Shown in pieces: positions 35,964-55,870 of a stretch of DNA of 64,000 nt. The first letter of the stretch is position 1; every line of letters begins with the position of its first letter. The notes below the pieces were generated by a model. The model made no database searches, was not told the DNA's origin, and saw only the letters and a list, made by a program, of their open reading frames with translations. The stretch lies in NCBI GenBank assembly GCA_022432975.1, contig CM039512.1, forward strand, positions 28,381,171-28,445,170, given 5' to 3'. A program made the translations under genes and the position numbers. This DNA comes from Begonia masoniana. Lineage: Eukaryota; Streptophyta; Magnoliopsida; Cucurbitales; Begoniaceae.

Positions 35964-36965
35964 ATTTCATCGCCCAGTGATCGGTAGATGTAGAGTGTTT
36001 AAGTCATCGGAAGATGTAAGTTTAATTTTGTCGTCTAGTGATCGGCAGATGAGGTGTATTTAAGTTACCGGATGATGTAAGTGTTATTTCATCGCCCAGT
36101 GATCGGTAGATGTAGAGTGTTTAAGTCATCGGAAGATGTAAGTTTAATTTTGTCGTCTAGTGATCGGCAGATGAGGTGTATTTAAGTTACCGGATGATGT
36201 AAGTGTTATTTCATCGTCCAGTGATCGGTAGATGTAGAGTGTTTAAGTCATCGGAAGATGTAAGTTTAATTTTGTCGTCTAGTGATCGGCAGATGAGGTG
36301 TATTTAAGTTACCGGATGATGTAAGTGTTATTTCATCGCCCAGTGATCGGTAGATGTAGAGTGTTTAAGCCATCGGAAGATGTAAGTTTAATTTTGTCGT
36401 CTAGTGATCTGCAGATGAGGTGTATTTAAGTTACCGGATGATGTAAGTGTTATTTCATTGCCCAGTGACCGGTAGATGTAGAGTGTTTAAGCCATCGGAA
36501 GATGTAAGTTTAATTTTGTCGTCTAGTGATCTGCAGATGAGGTGTATTTAAGTTACCGGATGATGTAAGTGTTATTTCATCGCCCAGTGATCGGTAGATG
36601 TAGAGTGTTTAAGTCATCGGAAGATGTAAGTTTAATTTTGTCGTCTAGTGATCGGCAGATGAGGTGTATTTAAGTTACCGGATGATGTAAGTGTTATTTC
36701 ATCGCCCAGTGATCGGTAGATGTAGAGTGTTTAAGTCATCGGAAGATGTAAGTTTAATTTTGTCGTCTAGTGATCGGCAGATGAGGTGTATTTAAGTTAC
36801 CGGATGATGTAAGTGTTATTTCATCGCCCAGTGACCGGTAGATGTAGAGTGTTTAAGCCATCGGAAGATATAAGTTTAATTTTGTCGTCTAGTGATCGGC
36901 AGATGAGGTGTATTTAAGTTACCGGATGATGTAAGTGTTATTTCATCGCCCAGTGATCGGTAGAT
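35964..36965 (+). repeat. 122-bp higher-order repeat, block 2
   Basis: About eight more 122-bp dimers of the type at 35289. Variation is mainly in CCCAGTGATCGG / CCCAGTGACCGG and GATCGGC / GATCTGC. Confidence 0.93.
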
Positions 36966-37073
36966 TAGTGACCGGGTCATGTTTTAATTATTCACATGAG
37001 AAGCACATGTTCACCGAATGATATAAACCTGGTTTAGTGACCGGTAGATGTGGTTTATTTCTCTATCGGTATA

Positions 37074-44222
<7,149 letters not shown>

Positions 44223-44249
44223 TTTAATTTTGTGGACAAAATTCTAAAT

Positions 44250-44262
44250 AAGGTGGGTGGAA
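44250..44262 (+). other. Polypurine tract of element D
   Basis: AAGGTGGGTGGAA immediately before the TGTAATATCC start of the 3' LTR. Confidence 0.85.
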
Positions 44263-47042
44263 TGTAATATCCGGCCTGTACAGAATTTTAGATTATAATA
44301 TATATCGGCATTTTCTATAAATATTTCAAATCAAACTCGTTTTACAAAAAAGGAAGCGTCATTATGACCCTAATTATTAATTGGAATTTTAAGGAATTTA
44401 CGGGAATTTTCGGAGTAATAACGCTATATTCCGAGTAATTAAGTTTCTCGTAATACAAAGGACGTTTCAGTAAAATTAGTAAACGTGGTCCGATTTGTGA
44501 ACGGACAGTTTTAATAAATCTCAAATAATAAGTTGGACTTATCGGTGAAATAAGGAGATTTGGTGGAACCGAATAGCTAGTTAATTAACGAAACGAATGA
44601 CGAAATAAATAGAAAACAAAAGAAGGGCAAAATGGTAAATTGCCAAGTCAATTTAATTAAAAACAAAAATTCTCTCTTTTCTCCCCCACTTTTCTTCTTC
44701 TCCACGCGAACCTCTCCCTTCCAGGCGATTTCTCCTCCTTGCGCGATTCCACTGCCATCGACGAAGCTTCTCTCCGACGACCGATTTTCTTCCGATCATT
44801 CACGTTTTCTTCTTCAATCCCGACCCTTGGTATGATTCTACAGCTCTAGAAGGTTTACGTTCAAGTTTTACGGAATTTGAACAATTAGGGTTTCGTTTAG
44901 GTTTCGTTTTAAAAATCGAGATTTATAGTCCGAAATTGATAGGTTTGCCGTAATTAAGGATATAGTAAATGGATTGGACGTTATTGGACGAATTTAATTG
45001 ATTTTGGACGAATATTAGAATTTGAGAATTTTCGGGTTTTAGGGAAAAACTCGTAAATTGTAGTTTCGAGGTATCGATCGTAAATTGTTCATCGATATGC
45101 TTCGAATAATTAAGTTAAAAGCTTTAGGAAAATTCTTTAGTTAAAGTTTTGTTAATGTGGACGTTTAGAAGCTTAAATTAGTTTTAACGTCGATATTGTG
45201 TTTTGCTTCAGACAAACAACGCTCGTGGACGGAGCTTGAGCTGCTTTGGACACGAGGTAAGTTCTCGTGATCTTTTCTGGCCGATTGGCCTACACCGTAC
45301 GTCGTGGTCGTCTCGAGGAGTTTTAGAGATGCGTCTGTTTAATTTTACTGGGTTTGGGTAGCTAGGTGTAGTGGTTTATAGGTTACGCTTTACAGTCTTG
45401 ACGGTACACATTATTATTGTTTACTTTAAGATATTGAACTATTCACCCATCACTTGTTTTAAAGAAAAACATGAAAACGAATTTCCGCACATTGTTTTAA
45501 AGATAATGGAAAGAATATAATCGACCGTAAGGCTTACAGTTCACCGGCCGAAAGGCTTACAAGCCGAAAGGCATACAGTTTATAGGTCATGCGAGATGGG
45601 GCTCAAGCACGGCTGTACGTGTTGTAAGCGTGTACCCCCCTCCTATAGCTGGAAAGAGTAGTCCGCCCGCTGGATGTGCTCTCTCTGGTTAGGGGGTCAG
45701 GATCTCGGTGACACCTACAGTAAAGTAAAGTAAAAAAAATGATGCATGATTTATAGATTCATATGCACAGCACGCATTTCATTTACGTAGAGCTTACTGA
45801 GATTTTTATCTCATAGTGTATTTGTATGGTGTAGGTGATTACGAGGAGACAGGTGAGGATGAGATCCCTCCACCTGAGGAGTGACACAGTTGGCGAAGGA
45901 TGGTTGCGATGGTGTGCTGGCGCAGTCGACGCGTACCTGACCCGTGGGGACGTATGTATAGATTTTGGGGTTTTTGGGATGTGTCGGGCTGATGGTGAAT
46001 TGTATAGACATTTTAGGATGTTTGGTTTTGATAGTGGATAGGTTTACTTTTGAGTTTTTAAACGTTTTGAAAACCTGTTTATAAACTGATTGGGTAAAGT
46101 TTTAATTGAATTGTAAGTGATATGAAAACAGGAGGATTTGTTTAGGTTTTAAATGTATCCACGCAGTTTATTTTCATGAAAATGTACTTAGTTTAAATGT
46201 ATTTCGAGTTGTTTATTGGGTGAACGGTGAAGTGTGATAAGAATGAGGATGTGAGTGAGTATGTTTGATGGTTTTTATTTGTGAAATGGTGAAGGAGGTG
46301 TAAAGTGTATAGAGAGGATTAAGGGAAGAGTAAGGTAGAAGAAAAAGAGAGAAGAAGGGAAAGAAAATGAGAGAGGGGGCAGGCGACCAGTCGCCTAGGA
46401 GGGCGATCTGGTCGCCAGATGGTCGCCACTCCCTCGAAAATTCCAGGGAGTGTGGCGACCAGTCGCCACCGGCGATTTGCAACAGGCGACTGGTCGCCTG
46501 TTGCAATCACCTCTCCTTATTGGGGCGAAATTCGATTTCGCCCCTGGTGATTTTCTTTTATTTGTTTAAAATTAATTAATTTAAGTTTTAATTAAATGGT
46601 TTTAAGTTTTATTTAATTTGTTTTAAAAGTTAGAATGCATTTCCGATTTCGATTCTGGTTTCGATTTCGGTTTAGTTTCCGCTTAGAGTTTATTTAAAGT
46701 ATAAAATATATATATATATAAATAAGAAGATACGGATTATGTGACGATCCCTCTGGGTCGTTACACTATTCTTGCCTGATAGTTATAAGCATAGAGCGGT
46801 ACGATCTTATTTTGGGAATGGACTGGCTTTCACGTCATTTCGCTACCATTGACTGCCGATTCGGGTTAGTGACTTTTCGATCCCCGGACAAAAAGGAGTT
46901 CTCTTATCAAGCGATGAATAGGTCGAATGGGTCACCTATTTCCTATTCTATGAGGTCAAAGAACAGTTTAGAGGTGAATGCTCAGTTTATTTGGCCGCAG
47001 TAGTAGACAGCTGATTGCTCATACAGTATTAGGGTCGTGACA
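44263..47042 (+). mobile_element. Element D 3' LTR
   Basis: TGTAATATCC to GGGTCGTGACA. Holds the 578-nt predicted intron (45257-45834), an inverted-repeat cluster built on GGCGACC (46381-46506) and an AT dinucleotide run (about 46708). 46722-47021 is foreign: a copy of the B/C junction. Confidence 0.9.
46722..47021 (+). repeat. Extra copy of the C/B insertion junction inside D LTR
   Basis: Repeats 47236-47538: last 45 bp of LTR C, the ctatt target site, and 255 bp of B protease/pol. Differences seen are one-base losses in base runs (AGAAGATA, CTGGGTCG, TGAGGTC). The D LTR resumes with TACAGTATTAGGGTCGTGACA-like end sequence. Confidence 0.92.
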
Positions 47043-47281
47043 GTATATGCAGTCTAAGGGTTTAAGTTTCTCTTCATCAGCCGATACGCGTTGCACTGCC
47101 CGCCGGCAGATGCGTAATGTATTCCTTTGCTGAGCGATGCCTAGTGAATCGTGCATGACATCTTGAGCTAAGATATATTTCAAAAAATATATATTACCAA
47201 AAATGAATAGAGTGTGAGTAATAAGAATTAAATGAATAAGAAAGATACGGATTATGTGACGATCCCTCTGGGGTCGTTACA

Positions 47282-50200
47282 CTATTCTTGCCTGATAGTT
47301 ATAAGCATAGAGCGGTACGATCTTATTTTGGGAATGGACTGGCTTTCACGTCATTTCGCTACCATTGACTGCCGATTCGGGTTAGTGACTTTTCGATCCC
47401 CGGACAAAAAGGAGTTCTCTTATCAAGCGATGAATAGGTCGAATGGGTCACCTATTTCCTATTCTATGAAGGTCAAAGAACAGTTTAGAGGTGAATGCTC
47501 AGTTTATTTGGCCGCAGTAGTAGACAGCTGATTGCTCAATGGGGTAACGCCAAACGACATCCCAATCGTTAGTGAGTTTGTAGAGATTTTTCGCAACGAT
47601 CTTCCCGGATTACCACTGGACCGGGAGATAGAGTTTGTAGTAGATGTGTATCTAGGTTCAGAACCTGTGTCTAAGAATCCATACAGATTGGCACCGGCTA
47701 AACTAAAAGAATTAAAATCTCAGCTAGAGGAGCTGTTGGATAAAGGGTTCATCCGACCTAGCTTTTTTCCTTGGGGTGCGCCAGTTCTGTTCGTTAAAAA
47801 GAAAGACGGGACCCTCAGGATGTGTGTGGATTACAGAGAATTGAATAAGTTAATAGTGAAGAATAAGTATCCACTGTCACAAATAGATTATTTATTTGAC
47901 CAGCTGCAAGGTGCTCGAGTGTTTTCGAGAATTGACCTACGCTCGGGTTATCATCAGTTGAAGGTCAAGAGAGAAGACATTCAAAAGACGGCGTTCCGAA
48001 CGAGGTATGGGCATTACGAGTTTTTAGTAATGTCTTTCAGACTTACCAATGCCCCTGCAACGTTTATGGATTTGATGAACCGCGTTTTCAAGGATTACTT
48101 GGACAAGTTTGATATTGTTTTCATCGACGACATCTTGATCTATTCTAAGACGAAGGAAGAGCACGAAGAGCAGTTAAGGATAGTCTTGCAAATTTTGAGT
48201 TAACACCAGCTTTACCCAAAGTTTTCTAAGTGCGAGTTTTGGATGGATAAAGTCAGTTTTCTTGGCCATATTATATCGCATGAAGGAGTTTCGGTGGATC
48301 CGAGCAAGATACAAGTTGTTAAAGAATGGCCGCAGCCTAAAAACGTGCGTGAAGTACGTGGATTTCTTGGGTTGGCCGGATATTACCAGAAGTTCATCGA
48401 GGGATTTTCGAAGATTGTTGTTCCCCTCTCACGCTTGACCCGGAAGAATGAGAAATTTATATGGTCGGCTGCATGCGACAAGAGTTTTATGGAGTTAAAG
48501 CAGAAATTGACTACAGCTCCAGTATTGACACTGCCTGTTGAAGGTGACAAGTTCAGTATATATTGTGATGCATCTGGAGTTGGACTCAGATGCGTACTTA
48601 TGCAGGAAGGAAGGGTTATTGCGTATGCTTCTCGACAGTTGAAGCCGTACGAGCAAAATTATCTAACGCATGACCTAGAACTAGCGGCAGTTGTCTTCGC
48701 ACTAAAGATATTGAGACATTATTTATATGGGCAGCAGTGCGAGATATTTTCAAACCATAAGAGCCTGAGGTATTTGTTTACACAGAAAGAGCTAAATATG
48801 CGGCAACGAAGGTGACTGGAATTTGTTAAAGATTATGATTTCGAAATCAAGTACCACCCGGGAAAAGCAAATAAAGTCGCAGATGCCCTGAGCAGGATGC
48901 CCACTGCGAGTCAGCCTTTGCTTGCAACAATGCCGATGATGTTGAGGTCCGAGATTGTGAAGCATAATGTGGAGATTTTCTCGGAGTTGTCCACTATACT
49001 TGCAAATATTTTGCTAAGGCCGACGATTTTGGACAAAATCCGAGGAGCTCAACAAAAAGACTCAGAATGCGAGGAGCATCAATTGATTGCGACATCCGAG
49101 AACTCATCTGATTTCAACTTGTCGAAGGATGGTATTTTAAAATTCAGACACAGGTGGTACGTGCCTAATGATGAGGGGTTAGAGAAGGAAATTTTGGTCG
49201 AGGCGCATTCTTTGGCATACTCTGTACATCCAGGAAGCACAAAAATATATAGAGATTTGAAACAGCACTTCTGGTGGCCGAACATGAAGAGAGAGGTCGC
49301 CAAGTATGTGGAAACCTGTTTGGTTTGCCAACAGGTTAAGGAAGAACACCAAAGGCTGACCGGAACATTGCAGCCACTGCCGATTCTGGAGTGGAAATGG
49401 GAACAGATATCCATGGATTTCATAGTGGGACTCCCAAGAACGACAAAAGGACATGATGGCATATGGGTTATTATGGACCGTTTGACTAAGTCAACCCACT
49501 TTCTATCAGTGAAGATGACATATTCCATGGATCAGCTCACCGAGCTTTATGTGCAGGAAATTGTTAGACTACATGAAGTGCCAGTTTCGATAGTCTCATA
49601 CCGAGATCTGAGATTTACTTCGAAGTTCTGGAAGAGTCTGCACAGAGCTATAGGAACTCAGCTAAATTTCAGCATGGCATTTCATCCTCAGACTGATGGA
49701 CAGACAGAAAGAACAAATCAGATTCTTGAGAATATGCTCAGAGCTTGCGTGCTGGAGTTTTAGGGCTCGTGGAGCCGATATGTACCCTTGATTCAGTTCT
49801 CGTACAACAATAGCTTCCAGACTACGATTGGCATGGATCCGTACGAGGCGTTGTATGGTCGAAAATGCAAGTCTCCGCTATATTGGGATGAGTTGGCGAG
49901 GCTAGCATAATTGGCCTGGATATTTTACAGCAAACAGCGGAGAAGATCGTTGTTATCAGGCAACGTATAGAGATAGCACAGAGCCGCCAAAAGAGTTATG
50001 CTGACGCTAGACGGAGGGAATTGGAGTTCAACAAGGGTGATGAAGTTTATCTGAAGATTTCTCCGTTCAAGGGTGTGATGCGATTCGGAAGAAGGGGCAA
50101 GCTAGGCCCTCGATATGTGGGGCCATTCCCTATTTTGAAGAGGATCGAGACTATGGCGTACCGGTTACAGCTTCTGGCATCCATGGAAGGTATCCATGAT

Positions 50201-50451
50201 GTGTTTCATGTGTCCATGCTTAGAAGTGTGTACATGATCCATCTCATATCGTGGAAGCAAGGGAGATCAAGGTACAATCGACACTGACTTATGTGGAGAA
50301 GCCGGTGCGGATTCTGGAGTCCTCCATCAAGGTATTGCGCAACAAGGAACTTCCGCTAGTAAAAGTCTTGTGGCGGAATCACGATGTAGAAGAAGCTACG
50401 TGGGAGAGACAGCAGGATATGATGTCTAAGTATCCTGAACTGTCTGTGTAA
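47282..50451 (+). pseudogene. pol: Element B pol, continuation
   Basis: Continues the B protease after LTR C ([15 protein letters not shown]), then RT with intact FIDDILIYS, RNase H, integrase and chromodomain (RILESSIKVLRNKE, WERQQDMMSKYPEL). Stops: TGA 47529-47531, TAA 48201-48203, TGA 48813-48815, TAG 49761-49763. One-base losses near 49892 and 50223 change frame. Most stops sit at CGA, CAA, CAG or TGG-type codons, as expected from C-to-T decay. Integrase catalytic region shows TDGQTERTNQ; SDRD is altered to SYRD. Dead but well preserved in length. Confidence 0.93.
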
Positions 50452-50478
50452 TCAAATTTTGAGGACAAAATTTTAATT

Positions 50479-50491
50479 AAGGTGGATGGAA
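50479..50491 (+). other. Polypurine tract of element B
   Basis: AAGGTGGATGGAA, next to the TGTAACACCC start of the 3' LTR. Confidence 0.85.
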
Positions 50492-50734
50492 TGTAACACC
50501 CGATTTTACGGGATTATTATTATTCGATACAAAAATGACATTTTTGTAAATATGTCAAATTAAGTCCGTTTTGCGAACGGAAAGTTTTAATAAAGCCCTA
50601 GTAATTTATTGGAGTACTCGGTGAAATAAAAAAATTTGGAGAAACCGAATCGTTAACTAAATAACGAAATAGATAAGGAAACAAAGCATTTAGTTGGAAA
50701 CCAATGGAGGGGCAAATTAGAAAGTGAAAGTGGG

Positions 50735-51612
50735 TGTAACGACCCTTTATCCCAGCAAGATATTGTCCGCTCTGGGGATTGGGCCGTAACCCAATATCCT
50801 CCCCTCACAGCTTTGTTTGGCGAGAACTTCCTAGAAGGTCACCCAACCTGAAATTGCTCTCGCAGAAGCACTTTTAACTTCGGAGTTCTTATGGGATCCG
50901 TTGTCAATTGTGCTCCAAAACGCGTCTTGCTATTTTGGGAGGGTCTCTTTACATATGTTTCATTTTCACATATTTCCCCAAGCGATGTGGGATTGTGACG
51001 ACCCCCTTTTTACAACCCGGGATTTGCCTATACTCGAGTCCGGGATTCGCCTACACTCGGCTTAGGTCCCGAGTTTGCCTCGCAACCCGAGGTTTGCCCC
51101 GCAGTCGTACCCATACGTGCACATTCGGGTCATCACAATCACCCCCCCTCGGGGGCCCAACGTCCTCGTTGGCCACATTTCCGGTTAGGTACAGGCTCTG
51201 ATACCATTTGTAACGACCCCTTATCCCAGCAAGATATTGTCTACTCTGGGGATTGGGCCGTAGCCCAATATCCTCCCCTCACGGCTTTGTTTGGCGAGAA
51301 CTTCCCGGAAGGTCACCCAACCTGGAATTGCTCTCGCCGAAGCACTTTTAACTTCCGAGTTCTTATGGGATCTGTTGCCAATCGTGCTCCAAAACGCATC
51401 TTGCTATCTTGGGAGGGTCTCTTTACATATGTTTCATTTCAACATACTTCCCCAAGCGATGTGGGATTGTGACGACCCCCTTTTTACAACCTGGGATTTT
51501 CCTATACTCGAGTCCTGGATTCGCTCACACTCGGCTTAGGTCCCGAGGTTTGCCCCGCAACCCAAGGTTTACCCCGCAGTCGTACCCATACGTGCACATT
51601 CGGGTCATCACA
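50735..51612 (-). mobile_element. Cassandra TRIM, complete
   Basis: Two LTRs (50735-51137, 51209-51612) of 403-404 bp around a 71-bp interior. TSD gtggg at 50730-50734 and 51613-51617. Primer site on the minus strand at 51195-51206 (TGGTATCAGAGC). 5S-like segments read on the minus strand. The other B LTR has the empty site near 11550. Confidence 0.95.
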
Positions 51613-51822
51613 GTGGGTGGTTGGGAGCCCCCAATAAGAATGTGGCATGTGGCAAAGCTTGTGGGAGAAGCTTTTCCCTGCCTCTTCACTCCCTTACTTG
51701 AGAACACCCTCATTTGCTACTCCTCCAACTTTATTTCATCGCTGAGAAGAAAACCCCCTCTCCTCCTACGATTTGGCTCCTTTTGTAAAGATTTAAGCAC
51801 TCAGATTGAAAAAAGGCACGAG

Positions 51823-52376
51823 GTAAGTCTTCGTGATTTATTTGGCTGATTTGGCCTACACCATAGAAGAGTTTGTTGATAGAGGATGTTTGGTGATCTA
51901 TATCTTCAGTGTAGGTTGGATGGGTAGTTTAAGATATTTGTTAGGTTAGAACGTTTTTCCTAAGTTTTATGTACTGCTTATCGTTTTCTTTATGTCTAGG
52001 GCTCTGTATACGTTATGCAATATGAACTGTCCATGCATCACGTCTTTTCAAAATAGCATGAAAATAGATTTCTACATGTGTTTAAGAAAATAAATGAATT
52101 AAAGAAACGAATGTACGTAATCTGGTCACGATGGGGTGGGGTTCAGATATGATTGTTTACGGATAGAAGCATGTTTTCCCCCCAGTAGATGGAAAGGGCT
52201 ATCTAACCGCCAGACGTGCCCTCTCCATCTGGTGAGAGTTAGACCTCGGTGACATTCTGTTCTATAATGAAACATTGAAAATGTCTGCATGATTTATGAA
52301 CCATATATGCACAGCATGCATTTGTATTTACAAAGCTTACTGAGCTTTTAGCTCATAGTTTGTCTTTATGGTGTAG
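51823..52376 (+). promoter_or_regulatory. Predicted structured intron in element B 3' LTR
   Basis: CGAG|GTAAGT; GGCTGATTTGGCC; CCTACACCA (51855-51863); hairpin TGAGC-TTTTA-GCTCA (52341-52355); acceptor TGGTGTAG|GTGA. 554 nt. The 5' LTR version (donor 11759, acceptor 27819) is split by the hAT. Confidence 0.6.
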
Positions 52377-53604
52377 GTGAACTTGAGACAGGTGAGGACG
52401 ATGCCCCCTACAAGATGAACGAGAAAGTTGAAGAAGAGTGTCGTGGAAGTGCGCTGAGCAGTCGTTGCAAACCTTGACCCGTGGGAGCAATAAGCTATGT
52501 GTTTTGTGGCTTTGGGGTTTATGATAGGTGATAACTTGGAAACTGGAAAGAGACGTATAGAACTCATTTTACAATGCTTAGTGTCTGAATAGTGTACGTA
52601 CTGACATTTTGATGAAATGAAATCAATGATAATGCTTTTATGTGGAATTTGGATGATTTTAGAGTTGGGCTATTGTTTTGAGACAAATGTGTTGTTTAGA
52701 GTCGGTTTTGATGATTTTAGGATTGAGAAGTTTGGTTTATGGATGAATATTTTGAGGATGTTATTAAATTGTGATATGCATGGTGTGCAAGGTAGTAAAA
52801 AAGAAGGAGGCTGCTCTCTGGAATTAAAATCCAGAGAGCTTGCCGATCGATCGCCTCGGATAGGGATCGATCGGCTGATGTTGTGGACGATTCAGCCTAA
52901 GTAAGGTTAAGTGTACTGATGGGGGCTACTTCGACCGATTTTAAGTGTGAATCGGTCGGGGTTGTCGACCCCAGTATATTAGAGTCATTTTGATGAAATT
53001 TAGTTAAGTGTCGTCGACTGATCTCATTACAGAGGCCACATCGACCGATTTTTGCCAATGTTGACATCGACCGATTGGAAGGAAATGAATTCCAGTAAGT
53101 TTAGGACGTCGACCGAAACCCGAATGTTGGGTGTGCCCATGTTCGATTCTGTGGACGTTTACGTATTTGAACGATTACGTCTGTGGATGAAAATGTCAGT
53201 GGACGACTGCGTTGCAACCTGAGGGGAATTAATTCTCGCTTGTTTTATAGACATCGACCGATCTCTTTACTGAGACCACATCGACCCCCACTGTACCATT
53301 CGTCCAAACCCGATAGAAAGTGTTGTCAACCCATACTGTTCCTTCGATGAAACCCGAGAGGAAAAATACTGTTTCTTCGATGAAACCCGAGAGGAAAAAC
53401 TTAATTCTCTGCCCGTCCTTATTGTTTTAGCATTGACGCCTAAGTTTAAATTTTTACTGAGGTTTCCACAATTAGATAGACTTCCGCTGAATGAGTTAAT
53501 TGATTTTAAATGTGAAGATTAAATGAATGAAATTGATTAGATGAAAAGTCCAATTTTTATGACATTATAGGCTTAATATTTCGGGTAAATTAAGGGTCGT
53601 TACT

Positions 53605-54188
53605 AAATTCTTCCTCACTGTCTCGATAATCGAAGAGATTTCTCACGTAAGTTGACTTTTGAACCTATCAAGATAATGATTTGCCACCAATTTCGCTCTA
53701 GCGTGTCGATTCTCAATTTTCCTCGAACAACTGTGAGAATCGATCAAATTCTTTATTTGCAATGTATGCTCGTCTTACATCTTAGAAGCATGCAGTCACC
53801 ACTCACACTCGTCTTCACACCCAGGCGTTAGTCGCCGATTTTTATTTTTGGTGAATTTTATCTCATAGCCATTTTTCCAAGAATATTCAACTATTTCCGC
53901 TCTAATTTCCTTTAAATAACTATATTTTTTCTTTAAAAAAAAACTTATTGAGATTTCTTCTCTTACTAGTATGTTTTTCACCTCATCATTCCCCGGATCG
54001 ATCGGTGTTCGAAGCTCATCGTCTAGAGTTCTGGAGGTCGAATGCACCTCTATTTCTTCATTTGCATGCAAGTGATCGAATGCTGGAAGATCACCATATG
54101 CAAACGTGTCGTATGAATACCAATTCATATCGGCATCACAAGTTGTTGTCTCGTCTAAATCAACCGATCGACTTGAATCAGAATCCAT
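53605..54188 (-). pseudogene. MULE transposase, N-terminal part
   Basis: Minus strand from the ATG at 54188 (MDSDSSRSVDLDET). It includes an acidic N-terminus and a MuDR-type domain with CEDECEW followed, after a TGA at 53796-53798, by LHAS and a DSHSC-type zinc-binding pattern. It runs into the aaatt site where B entered and continues at 11312. Together with 10313-11312 this is one gene split by a 42-kb insertion. A TATA-like TTATTTAAGG lies upstream near 54287. Confidence 0.82.
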
Positions 54189-54480
54189 CGTCGTCACTAA
54201 TACAAAGAAAATTTTCCGAGGCAAGAAAATATATGCGAGGTTTTAGAGTTTTAGAAATGTGTGGAGTAAGAGTGGAGGGCTGATCTCCTTAAATAACCAA
54301 GGAGATCGGCCCCCCGTTCTTGGAAGAACGACCCCTCGTTCTCCTGCTTGTGATTAATAATTGGTCACGGGCTGAGAACGGGTGGCCGCTCTCCCGATAA
54401 TTGATCACAGGCCAGAGAACGTGTGTTGCACATGTTACACGGGGGCCGAGCTAAAGACTAGTAACGAAATTGACTCAGAT
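54189..54480 (-). promoter_or_regulatory. MULE 5' region with GAACG repeats
   Basis: Minus strand has repeated AGAACGAGGGG / AGAACGGGGGG motifs upstream of a TATA-like box. Closely similar promoter-type DNA occurs at 59300-59500 (+) and 61270-61420 (-). It may include the terminal inverted repeat; the exact end is not clear. Confidence 0.5.
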
Positions 54481-55870
54481 AATCTTCTAAATATAATATC
54501 TTCAGCATTTAATAAATCATCTACCCATAAAATCCACTCAACATGTGGTAAATTTTTAAGGTTTTTACTCTCTTGAGTTTGCGGTTTGTTTGTGGAATTC
54601 CTTGATGCCGCTCATATTTCCATGAGAAAATAACATGGGTATTGATCACAACAAACATAATAAAGTTCAACTATGTGTATAGAATTTGAGAGTGCACGAA
54701 CCAGTATTTTTCTAGACAAAGTATCTTTTAATGAACCATATTCGAGCCACACGACAAGCAGCTTCCAAAACTTGATGAGCATTATAAGTTTGCTAGTCTA
54801 AACTAGTATTGTCACAGTCTAAAGATGGCCCAAGAAAGAACAGGGAACAACTTGATTGGAAAATAATCTAAGTTGTCTGGCTCTTTATTTCAAATTAATT
54901 AATCGGTAGCAGAAGACTTAAATGAGAATAAAAACTAGGACCCAAACCAAAAAGACTTAAATAAAGGTCCATTAGTGACATCTAAGATAATACAATGATA
55001 TATGTCCAAAATAAAATGGGGACAAAAGGGAAACGACAATAAAAGTCTTAACATAAATATAAATCGAAATCCAACCCCATAAAAGTCTCTCGAAGAGTGA
55101 TATAATAAAACTATAATAATGAATGAGTCAAGTTCAAATCCTTGTCGGCTAATCTAAGTCTCCTTGACCACAAATTGAAAAAGAGAGTCGTTTGAGGTGA
55201 ATACACTAAACTCAATAAAAGTAAAGTTTATATTCAACATTTAAAATTTTAAATGACTCAAAATGAATAGGGGAGCATGCCACCTTTTAAAACATTTTTA
55301 GAAAATGGATTTATAAAAAAAAAAAAGACCAATAGGACAAGCATTTAAATACATCTCCACTATATTGTGGTGCATGCATAAATAGTTCTACTGTATGAAA
55401 TGAAAACCTCAGGAAAAATAGAGCTACACATGGACTCCAGCACACCATGCCATAAGCATATTAATCACAGCGATATTCGACGAACCATAAAGTGAGGAAA
55501 GATAAGACCCTGATCAGGTTTAGGTTTTTTCCCAGGGACACAACACAATCAGCTATCTCATTACTCTTGTTAATACAACAAACACATTCGTCAATGGACA
55601 CATGTGCATAAATAAATCAAGACCCCTTCATGGGTCGATCTAATTTGGTGCATTTGACCAAGATGACCAATGGAGAAATTATGCATGTTCAAAATAAATA
55701 TGATAAGTGAAACTACTAAATAATATGATAAAACTATATTTATACAAAACTTATACCCAGAGTACACGCAATGAAGGCGTAGACAGTCCAATGAAATCCA
55801 ATCAACAAAATAATTTGATCTATGGACAACATCGTTGTGGCAAAGGTCGTAATGCCTGAGGAATCATTAC
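54481..55870. other. AT-rich intergenic DNA, no gene seen
   Basis: Stops are frequent in all frames, with no recognised protein, RNA or repeat. Short A/T runs only. Confidence 0.6.

Larger units (their letters stand above)
50492..53604 (+). mobile_element. Element B 3' LTR with Cassandra insertion
   Basis: 2,230 bp without the Cassandra. It supplies the uninterrupted versions of the hAT site (near 52310) and the solo LTR F site (near 53403). It ends GTCGTTACT rather than GTTACA, one base changed. Predicted intron 51823-52376. Confidence 0.93.
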
